DNA of 6,825 bases from Pseudomonadota bacterium (GCA_023412995.1 JAEZQS010000189.1:1-6825); one strand, 5' to 3'. Counted from the stretch's first letter, positions 1 to 5,704 are shown. Notes: generated from the letters alone by a model not told the origin. Program-made: numbers and translations.

Positions 1-69
1 CGGGCTGCACGCGCGACGGCGGTCTGGCTGGTCGCGACGCCACCTGGTGCGCTCGTCGCACGCGAGTTT

Positions 70-137
70 CGCGGTCGCGGCTGCGCCGCTCCTACGACAG
101 CACGGCATTCCGTAGGAGCGCTGCAAACGCGACCGCG
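70..137. repeat. BIME-like pair of inverted REPs, copy 1
   Basis: A left arm at 70-96 (ending CTCCTACG) and a right arm at 111-137 (starting CGTAGGAGCG) are imperfect reverse complements separated by 14 bases. The left half also folds on itself (GCGGC-TGC-GCCGC). In the right half the inner hairpin is weakened by one base (GCGCT-GCA-AACGC). The two GTAG heads face each other, which is the bipartite REP layout. The GTAG head resembles REPs described in Stenotrophomonas and Pseudomonas. Confidence 0.85.
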
Positions 138-170
138 GGCTGGCAGGTTGCGATTCAAACCGGTTCGTCA

Positions 171-190
171 TCGCATGCGCGGCTTCGCGG
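171..190 (+). repeat. 20-bp direct repeat, second copy at 336-355
   Basis: The 20 bases beginning TCGCATGCGCGG at 171-190 recur identically at 336-355, each leading directly into a left REP arm. This shows that flanking sequence was copied together with the REP units, so the cluster grew by local duplication and not only by independent insertion. Confidence 0.8.
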
Positions 191-212
191 ACGCGGCTGC
201 CCCGCTCCTACG
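186..212 (-). repeat. Solitary REP half-element
   Basis: This is a single left-arm type unit (CGCGGACGCGGCTG through CTCCTACG) with no partner arm before the next element at 231. It matches the left arms at 70-96, 231-257 and 351-377 with one or two changes, including a C where the others have G in the inner stem. It could be the remains of a pair that lost its right arm. Confidence 0.75.
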
Positions 213-230
213 ACGGCACGGACCGGATGT

Positions 231-298
231 CGCGGACGCGGCTGCGCCGCTCCTACGACGGCACGGCATTTCGTAGGAGCGCTGCAAGCGCGACCGCG
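231..298. repeat. BIME-like pair of inverted REPs, copy 2
   Basis: Left arm 231-257 and right arm 272-298 have the same organisation and 14-base spacing as the copy at 70-137. The right half carries an intact inner hairpin, GCGCT-GCA-AGCGC. The spacer (GACGGCACGGCATT) differs from the spacer of copy 1 by one base, so the whole unit, spacer included, was duplicated. Confidence 0.85.
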
Positions 299-350
299 AA
301 TCGGCAACCACGACGCAGCCATCCCGAAGGTTTCGTCGCATGCGCGGCTT

Positions 351-415
351 CGCGGTCGCGGCTGCGCCGCTCCTACGACGGCACGTGCCGTAGGAGCGCT
401 GCAAGCGCGACCGCG
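351..415. repeat. BIME-like pair of inverted REPs, copy 3
   Basis: Left arm 351-377 and right arm 389-415 flank a shortened 11-base spacer. The element begins 23 bases past the stop codon of the minus-strand gene ending at 438, a usual position for REP/BIME elements, where they can stabilise the 3' end of a transcript or aid termination. No T-run accompanies it. Confidence 0.85.
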
Positions 416-437
416 AACCGGCGACGGCGGCGCCGGG

Positions 438-1730
438 TCAGCGGGTGGGCGTCACGCGCCAGACGGTGTTGGACAGGTCGTCGCAGACGATCAGCGCGCC
501 GCGGGGATCGACGCTGACGCCGACGGGACGGCCGCGCGTGAGGCCGTCATCGCCGCGGAAACCGGTGACGAAATCCACCGGATCGCCTGCCGGGCGGCCG
601 TCGCGGAACGGTACGAACACCACCTTGTAGCCGACCGGCGGACTGCGGTTCCAGCTGCCGTGTTCGCCGACGAAGACGCCATCGGCAAACTGCCCGCCCA
701 TCGCCGGCACCGAGAACGCCAGGCCGAGTGCCGCGACGTGCGAACCCAGCGCGTAGTCGGGGGCGATGCTCGCCGCCACCTTCTGCGGGTTCGGCGGCAT
801 CACGCGCGTATCGACGTGCTGGCCCCAGTACGCCCATGGCCAGCCGTAGAAGGCGCCTTCGCGCACGGCGGTGAGGTAATCGGGCACCAAGTTGGGGCCG
901 ATCTCGTCGCGCTCGTTGACTACTGCCCACAGCTGCCCCGATCCGGGTTGGATCGCGAGCGCCGTGGGATTGCGCAGGCCGGTGGCGTAGGCCTTGTGCG
1001 CACCGGTGGCGGCATCGACCACCCACACCTGCGCGCGGTCCACTTCCGCGGTCATGCCGCGCTCGGTGATGTTGCTGTTGGAGCCGATGCCGACGTACAG
1101 GAAGCGCCCGTCCGCACTCGCCGCCAGCGACTTGGTCCAGTGGTGGTTGATGGCCGAAGGCAGGTCCGTCACCAGCGCCGGCGCGGCGGTGGCGCGGGTC
1201 TGGCCGATGGCGTAGTCGAAGCGCACCAGGGCACCCTGGTTGGCGACGTAGAGCGCGCTGCCGACCAGCGCCAGGCCATAGGGCGCATCGAGGTCGTCGG
1301 CGAACACCGTCTTTAGTTCGTAGGTGCCATCACCGTCGGCATCGCGCAGCAGGGTCAGGCGGTTGCCGCCGTCCACGGCGGTGTTCCCGCGCGCCTTGAT
1401 GTTGCCGGCGATGACGTCCTTGGGTTTCAGCGCCGGTGCATGGCCACCACGCCCTTCGGCGACGAGGATGTCGCCATTGGGCAGCACCAGCGTCTGCCGC
1501 GGGATGGCGAGGTCGGTCGCGATGGCGCTGATCGCGTAGCCCGGCGGCACCGAGGGTCGCTGGTCGCCCCAGCCCGCGGGCGCGGCAATCGTCATGTTGG
1601 GCAGCAGGCCGCGGTGCGGTTCGGGAAGTTCCGGGCTGGCGCCGTACTGGTTGAGATCGGGTGCATTACCGCACCCGGCGAGGGCGCCCGTGAGCGCCAC
1701 CGCGAGCAGGCCTGCGCGTGACCGCCTCAT
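438..1730 (-). CDS. Sorbosone dehydrogenase-family (PQQ sugar dehydrogenase fold) lipoprotein
   Basis: A 430-residue protein. The start at 1730 is chosen because GGGAGGT lies just upstream and the next residues form a lipoprotein signal peptide with lipobox L-A-G-C, giving a lipidated Cys20. An in-frame extension upstream is arginine-rich and lies inside the preceding gene. The mature part matches the soluble glucose/sorbosone dehydrogenase beta-propeller family (COG2133 type): VLPNGDILVAEG (82-93), DADGDG (130-135), NHHW (195-198), GIGSNSN (214-220), GLRNPTALAIQPG (251-263), FYGWPWAYWG (294-303), FVGEHGSWNR (353-362) and a closing GRPVGVSVDPRG (400-411). Family members oxidise aldose sugars or sorbosone with PQQ and pass electrons to quinone. 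The substrate and PQQ use are inferred. The likely location is the periplasmic face of a membrane. Its start overlaps the upstream gene's stop by 4 bases (ATGA), so it is probably translationally coupled. It is the last gene of the minus-strand cluster. Confidence 0.9.
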   Translation of the reverse strand: MRRSRAGLLAVALTGALAGCGNAPDLNQYGASPELPEPHRGLLPNMTIAAPAGWGDQRPSVPPGYAISAIATDLAIPRQTLVLPNGDILVAEGRGGHAPALKPKDVIAGNIKARGNTAVDGGNRLTLLRDADGDGTYELKTVFADDLDAPYGLALVGSALYVANQGALVRFDYAIGQTRATAAPALVTDLPSAINHHWTKSLAASADGRFLYVGIGSNSNITERGMTAEVDRAQVWVVDAATGAHKAYATGLRNPTALAIQPGSGQLWAVVNERDEIGPNLVPDYLTAVREGAFYGWPWAYWGQHVDTRVMPPNPQKVAASIAPDYALGSHVAALGLAFSVPAMGGQFADGVFVGEHGSWNRSPPVGYKVVFVPFRDGRPAGDPVDFVTGFRGDDGLTRGRPVGVSVDPRGALIVCDDLSNTVWRVTPTR

Positions 1731-2143
1731 CGGACACCTCCCACGCGCAGCGTCGCGAAGCCGATCCATGCCGCCACGCCGGCGAGCAGCGTCACCAGCA
1801 CCGACAGCACCAGCGCGGTGGGCATGATGGCCCAGGCGTCCCGCGCATGGTGGAGTGCATCGAAGAAGCCGACCAGCCAGGCGAGCACCAGCACCAGCGT
1901 GCCGACTGCCCCGCCCCGCCCGCGGAACAGGTCGACCAGCGCGAACACGAGGGCGATGGAGGCCATCACCATGGCGCCGATCAGCAGCCAGGAGGCGAAA
2001 TTGCTCCACTGGATCTCGTAGCTGTTCCAGTACGTCCAGTCGGCCAGCAGTGCGAACAGGAACACCGCAGCCGACGCCGCAAGCATCGCGGCATGGAACG
2101 GATGGATCGGTACGATCCGCTCAGCGCCCACCACGGAAGTCAT
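1727..2143 (-). CDS. DUF2231-like four-helix inner-membrane protein
   Basis: A 138-residue protein. The start at 2143 is preceded by AGAGGAG at good spacing. A longer frame reaching 2302 overlaps the neighbouring gene and is arginine-rich, so I rejected it. The sequence shows a short N-terminus with an I-H-P-F-H motif (13-17) and four hydrophobic segments at about 17-35, 49-73, 78-97 and 106-130. A tryptophan-rich loop (WTYWNSYEIQW, 36-46) lies between the first two, and a charged turn (DLFRGRG) follows the second. The His-Pro motif and the helix layout fit the DUF2231 family of predicted membrane proteins, whose function is unknown. DUF2231 genes are often seen beside sorbosone-dehydrogenase-type genes (from memory). 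The 4-base overlap with the dehydrogenase suggests equal production and possibly a shared membrane complex or electron path; that role is inference. Confidence 0.8.
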   Translation of the reverse strand: MTSVVGAERIVPIHPFHAAMLAASAAVFLFALLADWTYWNSYEIQWSNFASWLLIGAMVMASIALVFALVDLFRGRGGAVGTLVLVLAWLVGFFDALHHARDAWAIMPTALVLSVLVTLLAGVAAWIGFATLRVGGVR

Positions 2144-2204
2144 CGCTGTCTCCTCTGATCGCTGCCATGGAATGCACGGTCGCCTCCGATCGCCACCATC
2201 GCCT

Positions 2205-2777
2205 TCAGGCGCCGCGCGGCAGCGCCGTCTGCACGCGTGCCATGAAGAGGTGGAACTCCTCCAGGTACCCGCGAAGGAACTTCGCGGTGGAGGCGTCGGC
2301 AATCTCGCCGGCCTCGTCGATCATGCCGTCCTTGTACTGGATGTAGGCCTCCGGCGAGTTCATCTGCGGCGAGTCGAGGAAGCCAGGGATGCTGCGCAGG
2401 TGCTGCTGGCCGATCGCGGTGCCGATCGCGCCCGGCGAGATGCCGATCACCGCCGAGGGGATGTGCTTGAACGAATTGGTGCCCCAGGGCCTGCTGGCCC
2501 AGTCGAGCGCATTCTTGAGTCCACCTGGAATCGAGCGGTTGTACTCCGGCGTCACGATCAGGATCGCATCCGAGCGCTCGATTTCCTCCTTGAACCGGCG
2601 ACCCGCCTCGGGATAGTCCGCGTCGTAGTCATAGCTGTAGATCGGCAGGTCACGAAAGGAGATTTCCCGGAAAGCCAGCTGCGCCGGAGCCAGCTTGAAC
2701 AATGCGTTGGCGAATCGCCGGTTGAGCGATTCGGCTGCCATGCTTCCGATCAGGTATCCGACATCGTAGGTCTTCAT
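2205..2777 (-). CDS. NAD(P)H-dependent FMN reductase / quinone reductase (flavodoxin-like)
   Basis: A 190-residue protein, a usual length for the NADPH-dependent FMN reductase family (PF03358; ChrR/azoreductase-like). The start at 2777 is chosen because AGGAG precedes it by 6 bases and the N-terminus then enters the family's first strand and phosphate loop, YLIGSMAAESLNRR (8-21). The family's most conserved block is clear: TPEYNRSIPGGLKNALDW (76-93). A later GISPGAIGTAIGQQHLR (112-128) matches the second conserved stretch. Members are cytosolic dimers that bind FMN and reduce flavin, quinones, chromate or azo compounds at the expense of NAD(P)H. The substrate cannot be told here. It is the promoter-proximal gene of the cluster, with 61 bases and no clear terminator before the next start, so it is probably co-transcribed. 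Confidence 0.92.
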   Translation of the reverse strand: MKTYDVGYLIGSMAAESLNRRFANALFKLAPAQLAFREISFRDLPIYSYDYDADYPEAGRRFKEEIERSDAILIVTPEYNRSIPGGLKNALDWASRPWGTNSFKHIPSAVIGISPGAIGTAIGQQHLRSIPGFLDSPQMNSPEAYIQYKDGMIDEAGEIADASTAKFLRGYLEEFHLFMARVQTALPRGA

Positions 2778-2951
2778 GCGCTGCTCCTGCGTGGGCGATG
2801 CGGGCGTTGGGGTTGCGACGGTTGCCGGCCTGGTGCCGCGCAGCCGGAATCCACAGGGTCCTCCATCGCGTCTTGACCGCCGGTGAAGCGCACTGCGTGA
2901 TGCCCGGCGAACTCGCGCATCGCCGCCCGCCGCCGGCAAGCCGCGTGCTGG
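2778..2951. other. 174-bp intergenic gap, minus-strand promoter expected
   Basis: The gap separates the zinc-ribbon gene from the FMN reductase gene, both on the minus strand. A promoter for the FMN reductase cluster would be expected here, but I found no pair of boxes good enough to place. Apart from the ribosome binding site AGGAG (complement of 2784-2788), nothing specific stands out, and no small gene is supported. Confidence 0.4.
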
Positions 2952-3212
2952 CTACTCGTCGTGGGGGCAGCGCAACTCCGGGAACATGCGCACGAGTTCC
3001 GCGCGCCGCGCCGCACACCACCGTTCGTGCGCGTGGCGCACTTCGGCACTCGAACCGCAGCCGCTGCAGCTGACGCGCTGGTCGAACGCCGGCACCCCGA
3101 TGAACAGTTCTTCCTCGCCGCAGGCAGGGCACTGGAGGTGCATCACGCTGCCGGCCCCGCCCGCGGCACGGATGGAAGGCAATCGACCTGGTCGCAAACT
3201 GCTGCGCGGCAT
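2952..3212 (-). CDS. Small zinc-ribbon protein of unknown function
   Basis: An 86-residue protein with a CxxC pair at Cys28/Cys31 (CPAC) and another at Cys49/Cys52 (CSGC), 17 residues apart. This is the pattern of a zinc ribbon that binds one Zn(II). Cys66 and Cys82 follow in a basic C-terminal segment (HERWCAARRAEL). The start at 3212 has AAAGGGG upstream at workable spacing. The first 23 residues are arginine-rich and less ribbon-like, so a later start at the GTG-ATG pair near 3143-3148 (protein beginning MHLQC) is possible, although it lacks a good ribosome binding site. I do not recognise a specific family, and a nucleic-acid or protein-binding role is only a guess. It is divergent from the RHH regulator gene, with 171 bases between the two starts. 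Confidence 0.6.
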   Translation of the reverse strand: MPRSSLRPGRLPSIRAAGGAGSVMHLQCPACGEEELFIGVPAFDQRVSCSGCGSSAEVRHAHERWCAARRAELVRMFPELRCPHDE

Positions 3213-3348
3213 GGGGTCCCCTTTGATGGATGTCCTTTAACACAGCCTGCCTGAACGCGACGGGTGCGGGGCAAGGTGCGACGAGGCCCCCGGCAGGCAC
3301 CGTCCCACAGTCGTATTGCGCCGGGTGGCGGCCCGCTGTCCTCCTGGC

Positions 3349-3366
3349 ACCATCCACGTGGATGGT
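3349..3366. promoter_or_regulatory. 18-bp perfect palindrome, candidate RHH operator
   Basis: ACCATCCACGTGGATGGT reads the same on both strands and ends 17 bases before the ATG of the ribbon-helix-helix gene at 3384. A third copy of the half-site GGATGG lies at 3371-3376, exactly 11 bases (one helical turn) after the right half-site at 3360-3365, and overlaps the ribosome-binding region. RHH repressors bind as dimers to short inverted or spaced half-sites, often in their own promoters. Autoregulation, and perhaps control of the divergent zinc-ribbon gene, is inference. Confidence 0.55.
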
Positions 3367-3383
3367 TTACGGATGGAAAGACG

Positions 3384-3803
3384 ATGCCCGGCGCCCGTCG
3401 CGAGATCGCCACACGCCCGGCGGACAGCGAAAAGATCACCATCAACCTCGGCTATGTCGATCTCGGGCGGATCGACCTGCTGGTGAAGGAAGGCTTCTAC
3501 TCCAACCGCAGCGATTTCATCCGTACGGCCATCCGCAGCCGGCTGGTGCGCCATGACAACGTGCTCGGGAAAACCGTCGCGCGCCACCGGCTCGAGCTTG
3601 GCCTGCGCCGCGTCACCCGCGACGACCTGGAGGCCGCGAAAGCAGCCGGCGAGTCGCTCCACATCCAGGTGCTCGGCCTGGTGACCATCGCCGCGGATGT
3701 CACGCCGCAGCTTGCGCGCGAGACGATCGCTTCGCTGCACGTCCTGGGCGCCCTGCAGGCCGATCCCGCGGTGAAGGCCGCGCTGGCCGATCGCATGCGC
3801 TGA
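3384..3803 (+). CDS. CopG/ribbon-helix-helix family transcriptional regulator
   Basis: A 139-residue protein. The start at 3384 is chosen over an upstream GTG at 3264 because GGAAAG lies just before it and the 40 extra residues would cover the palindrome and are low-complexity. The N-terminal half holds a ribbon-helix-helix DNA-binding fold: a strand SEKITINLGY (15-24), a first helix around DLGRIDLLVKEGF (26-38), the turn Y-S-N-R-S (39-43), and a second helix DFIRTAIRSRLVRH (44-57). The C-terminal half (about 80-139) has a strand-rich LHIQVLGLVTIAADV segment and a helical tail with LGALQADPAVKAAL. That part is much longer than in minimal antitoxin-type RHH proteins and may be a sensing or oligomerisation domain. 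The esterase gene follows 72 bases downstream on the same strand, so it may be the regulated partner. Confidence 0.85.
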   Translation: MPGARREIATRPADSEKITINLGYVDLGRIDLLVKEGFYSNRSDFIRTAIRSRLVRHDNVLGKTVARHRLELGLRRVTRDDLEAAKAAGESLHIQVLGLVTIAADVTPQLARETIASLHVLGALQADPAVKAALADRMR

Positions 3804-3875
3804 CATCCGGGGCGCGCGCACCCTCCTGATCTCCCGGCGCGCCGCACCACGCGCAGCAACCCTTCCGGTAGCGAC

Positions 3876-5076
3876 ATGAAACCTTCCTCTCCCCCGTCCG
3901 TGGACATGGCGGCAGTCACGCGCCTGACCCGCGAAGGCCGCCTCGGCGAAGCGATGCAGCTCCTGCGCAGCCTGCACCACCCGCATGGCGCGCCCGGCGA
4001 TGCGGCCCTGTCGCCGGACAGCCCGGCGCACCAGGCACGCGTCATCGACATGCAGCCGCCGTCGACGGCAACCGGGCCGTCGTGGACGGGCACCGGCACC
4101 AGCGCCGCCCGGCACGCGTCCCGCAGGGACTCCCATCACGCGCAGCATGCCGCTCGCGCGCGCGCTAAAGCCCCGCATCCGTCAGCCGCGCGTCGCCGAC
4201 CTGCCAGCCGATCCGTTGCCGCCGGGCGCGTTGTCGACCAACGCTCGCACGCCAATGCGGCAGGGCGCAGGCACTACAAGCTCTACGTTCCGGCTGCGCA
4301 CGCCGGTTCGCCGTGCCCGCTCGTGGTCATGCTGCACGGCTGCACCCAATCGCCCGACGATTTCGCGCGCGGTACGCGCATGAACGCACTCGCCGAGGAA
4401 TACGGTTTCCTCGTCGCGTATCCCGCCCAGGCGCCGACGGCGAACGCATCACGCTGCTGGAACTGGTTCAACGGGCCGGACCAGCAACGCGACCAGGGCG
4501 AACCCGCGCTCATCGCCGGCACCACGCGCGATGTCATGCGGGCGTTCGCAGTCGATCCGCAGCGGGTGCACGTCGCCGGCCTGTCCGCCGGCGGTGCCAT
4601 GGCAGCGATCCTCGGCTGCGCCTATCCGGAGCTGTACGCGGCCGTGGGCGTGCATTCGGGACTGGCGCCCGGCCGGTTCCGCCCACGACGCGGCCTCGGC
4701 GTTCGCGGCCATGCGCCATGGCGGCGAGCGTTCCCACGCCCGTGCCCGGAGCGTGCCGACGATCGTCTTCCACGGCGATGCCGATGCCACCGTCCATCCC
4801 GTCAACGGCGAGCAGGTGCTTGCCCACGCACGGGGAACGGCGCCGCTGCGCCGCCGGGTCGAATCGGGCTCGGCCGGCGGCGTCGCCTACACACGCGCGA
4901 TCGAGACCACGCCCGACGGATGCCCGCGCCTGGAGCACTGGGTGCTGCAGGGTGGCGGCCATGCCTGGTCGGGCGGCGACCCGCGCGGCTCGTTCGTCGC
5001 CGCACGCGGACCGGACGCCAGCCGCGAGATGGTGCGCTTCTTCGCGCAAGCCGGGCAGGCGCCATCGGAAGGTTGA
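3876..5076 (+). CDS. PHB depolymerase-family esterase, reading frame interrupted three times
   Basis: An alpha/beta-hydrolase of the esterase_phb family (PF10503/TIGR01840), which hydrolyses polyhydroxybutyrate or other esters. The N-terminus (AAVTRLTREGRLGEAMQLL) is typical of intracellular members, and no signal peptide is seen. The catalytic elements are present: oxyanion region LHGCTQSPDDF, nucleophile motif G-L-S-A-G-G with Ser at 4584-4586, acid in FHGDADATVHP, and His in GGGHAWSGG. No single frame encodes all of it. The first three motifs read in the frame of 3876, while the C-terminal part (SAHDAASAFAAM to the TGA at 5074-5076) reads one base on, with the switch near 4669-4676. Between about 4126 and 4230 the better frame is again one base on. 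The net change is +1, and the rebuilt protein is about 399 residues. The ribosome binding site is weak. The gene could be a real pseudogene or an intact gene with sequencing errors; I favour errors. Confidence 0.85.
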
Positions 5077-5077
5077 A

Positions 5078-5153
5078 TGGTGGCCGGGGACGGAATCGAA
5101 CCGCCGACACGGGGATTTTCAATCCCCTGCTCTACCAACTGAGCTACCCGGCC
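5078..5153 (-). tRNA. tRNA-Phe (anticodon GAA)
   Basis: The complement folds as a complete 76-base tRNA with encoded CCA. The acceptor stem is GGCCGGG (complement of 5147-5153) pairing with CCCGGCC (complement of 5082-5088). The D arm is TAGCTCAGTTGGTAGAGC. The anticodon stem GGGGA/TCCCC encloses the loop TTGAAAA, with anticodon GAA at 5118-5120. The T arm contains GGTTCGATTCC. The discriminator A and CCA occupy 5078-5081. The CCA end lies one base from the stop codon of the convergent esterase gene, and no terminator is visible there. Confidence 0.98.
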
Positions 5154-5170
5154 CCTGCATGCAGCAGACG

Positions 5171-5188
5171 TGCGGCCGGACGGCCGCA
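5171..5188. other. GC-rich hairpin in the tRNA-Phe leader
   Basis: TGCGGCCG-GA-CGGCCGCA is a perfect inverted repeat with 8-base arms and a 2-base centre. It lies between the predicted transcription start near 5193 and the tRNA 5' end at 5153. In the precursor RNA it would form a tight stem (the innermost pair or two opening to make a loop) 17 bases before the RNase P cut site. It has no T-run on either strand, so it is not an ordinary terminator. Confidence 0.6.
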
Positions 5189-5199
5189 GCGGGCCGCGT

Positions 5200-5228
5200 A
5201 TTAGAGCCGCGCGACGCGGTGGCGTCAA
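5200..5228 (-). promoter_or_regulatory. Sigma70-type promoter of tRNA-Phe
   Basis: On the minus strand TTGACG (complement of 5223-5228) is followed after exactly 17 bases by TCTAAT (complement of 5200-5205). Each box is one base off the sigma70 consensus. Transcription would begin near 5193 and give a leader of about 40 bases before the mature tRNA. The stretch after the -10 box is GC-rich (ACGCGGCCC), as in stringently controlled stable-RNA promoters. Confidence 0.75.
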
Positions 5229-5368
5229 GCAGGGACGCGCGCGGGGAGCGTCGCCGGCTCGTCGTTTCGCCGGCGGGATGGCGGTGGACCGGAAGCGTGC
5301 AGGACACGCTCATCGCCGCTTAAGCCCTGCGCTGTAGAGTCGGGCGCTCCACCAGCGGAGTAGCCCCC

Positions 5369-5704
5369 ATGAACGATCCCATCGGCCGTACCAGCGGCCT
5401 GTCCGACGACCTCGACGTCGAGTCGATTCCTGCCGGTTCCACCCTGGGTGGCGGCAGCACCAGCGGCACCAGCGGCAGCGACTCCGTGCGCCGCGATTTC
5501 GACGAGGCACGCGAGCGGCTCGGCGACGGCGTCGACGAGATCCGCGCCGCGGCAGCCGACGCCGCGACCAGCATCCGTGACACCACGCGCGACGTCGCCG
5601 GTGATGTCGGCGAGATCCTGCGCGAGATGATCCGCGAGCGCCCGCTCGCCGCCGTGGCGGCGGTCGCGGCCGGCGCCTACCTGCTGGCGAGGCTGACGCG
5701 CTGA
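5369..5704 (+). CDS. ElaB/YqjD/DUF883-like C-tail-anchored protein
   Basis: A 111-residue protein starting at 5369, with GGAG eight bases upstream. The order of parts is an acidic and glycine/serine-rich, probably disordered N-terminus (1-39, with a GGGSTSGTSGSDS run); a charged amphipathic helix likely to form a coiled coil (about 40-90, with DFDEARERLGDGVDEIRAAA and a regular spacing of Ala, Ile and Val); the family-type link RERP (89-92); and one hydrophobic C-terminal segment (AAVAAVAAGAYLLARL, about 94-109) ending in basic residues. This matches the layout of ElaB/YqjD/DUF883 proteins, which are anchored in the inner membrane by the C-terminus and in E. coli bind ribosomes in stationary phase. 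The N-terminal linker is not typical of the E. coli members. It stands alone on the plus strand between the tRNA and a convergent gene. Confidence 0.75.
   Translation: MNDPIGRTSGLSDDLDVESIPAGSTLGGGSTSGTSGSDSVRRDFDEARERLGDGVDEIRAAAADAATSIRDTTRDVAGDVGEILREMIRERPLAAVAAVAAGAYLLARLTR

Larger units (their letters stand above)
1..437. other. Gene-free stretch filled with REP-like hairpins
   Basis: No convincing gene lies here on either strand. Bases 1-69 are GC-rich with nothing I can identify. From about 70 to 415 the stretch is dominated by inverted copies of a short GTAG-headed hairpin sequence, listed separately. The open frames crossing it give arginine- and serine-rich protein that simply repeats with the DNA, so they are not genes. 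It lies just downstream of the sorbosone-dehydrogenase-type gene, which ends at 438 on the minus strand. Confidence 0.8.

Noticed and set aside
70..415. Possible CRISPR array
   Set aside because: The units are inverted and not directly repeated, the intervals are themselves repeated, and there is no regular spacer length or cas gene.
227..517. Open plus-strand frame with repeated RLRRSYDG-like peptide
   Set aside because: The peptide repeat is only the translation of the REP elements, and the frame then runs into the end of the dehydrogenase gene.
1731..2009. Upstream extension of the dehydrogenase to a 523-residue protein
   Set aside because: The extra 93 residues are arginine-rich, overlap the DUF2231-like gene, and would place the lipoprotein signal peptide internally.
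2873..2902. TTGACC followed by CGTGAT as a plus-strand promoter
   Set aside because: The -10 match is weak and no plus-strand gene follows in the next few hundred bases.
3804..3875. Stem between GGCGCGC and GCGCGCC stretches as a terminator after the regulator
   Set aside because: The arms are short, the loop is about 20 bases, there is no T-run, and such GC strings are common in this DNA.
3237..4178. Long open frame of 313 residues on the minus strand
   Set aside because: It lies opposite the RHH regulator and the esterase N-terminus, is rich in arginine, alanine and glycine, has no recognisable motif, and is the usual mirror frame of GC-rich coding DNA.
4313..5323. Open plus-strand frame of 336 residues over the esterase and the tRNA
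   Set aside because: It runs through tRNA-Phe and into the spacer, gives arginine-rich protein without family motifs, and overlaps clear esterase motifs in the other frames.
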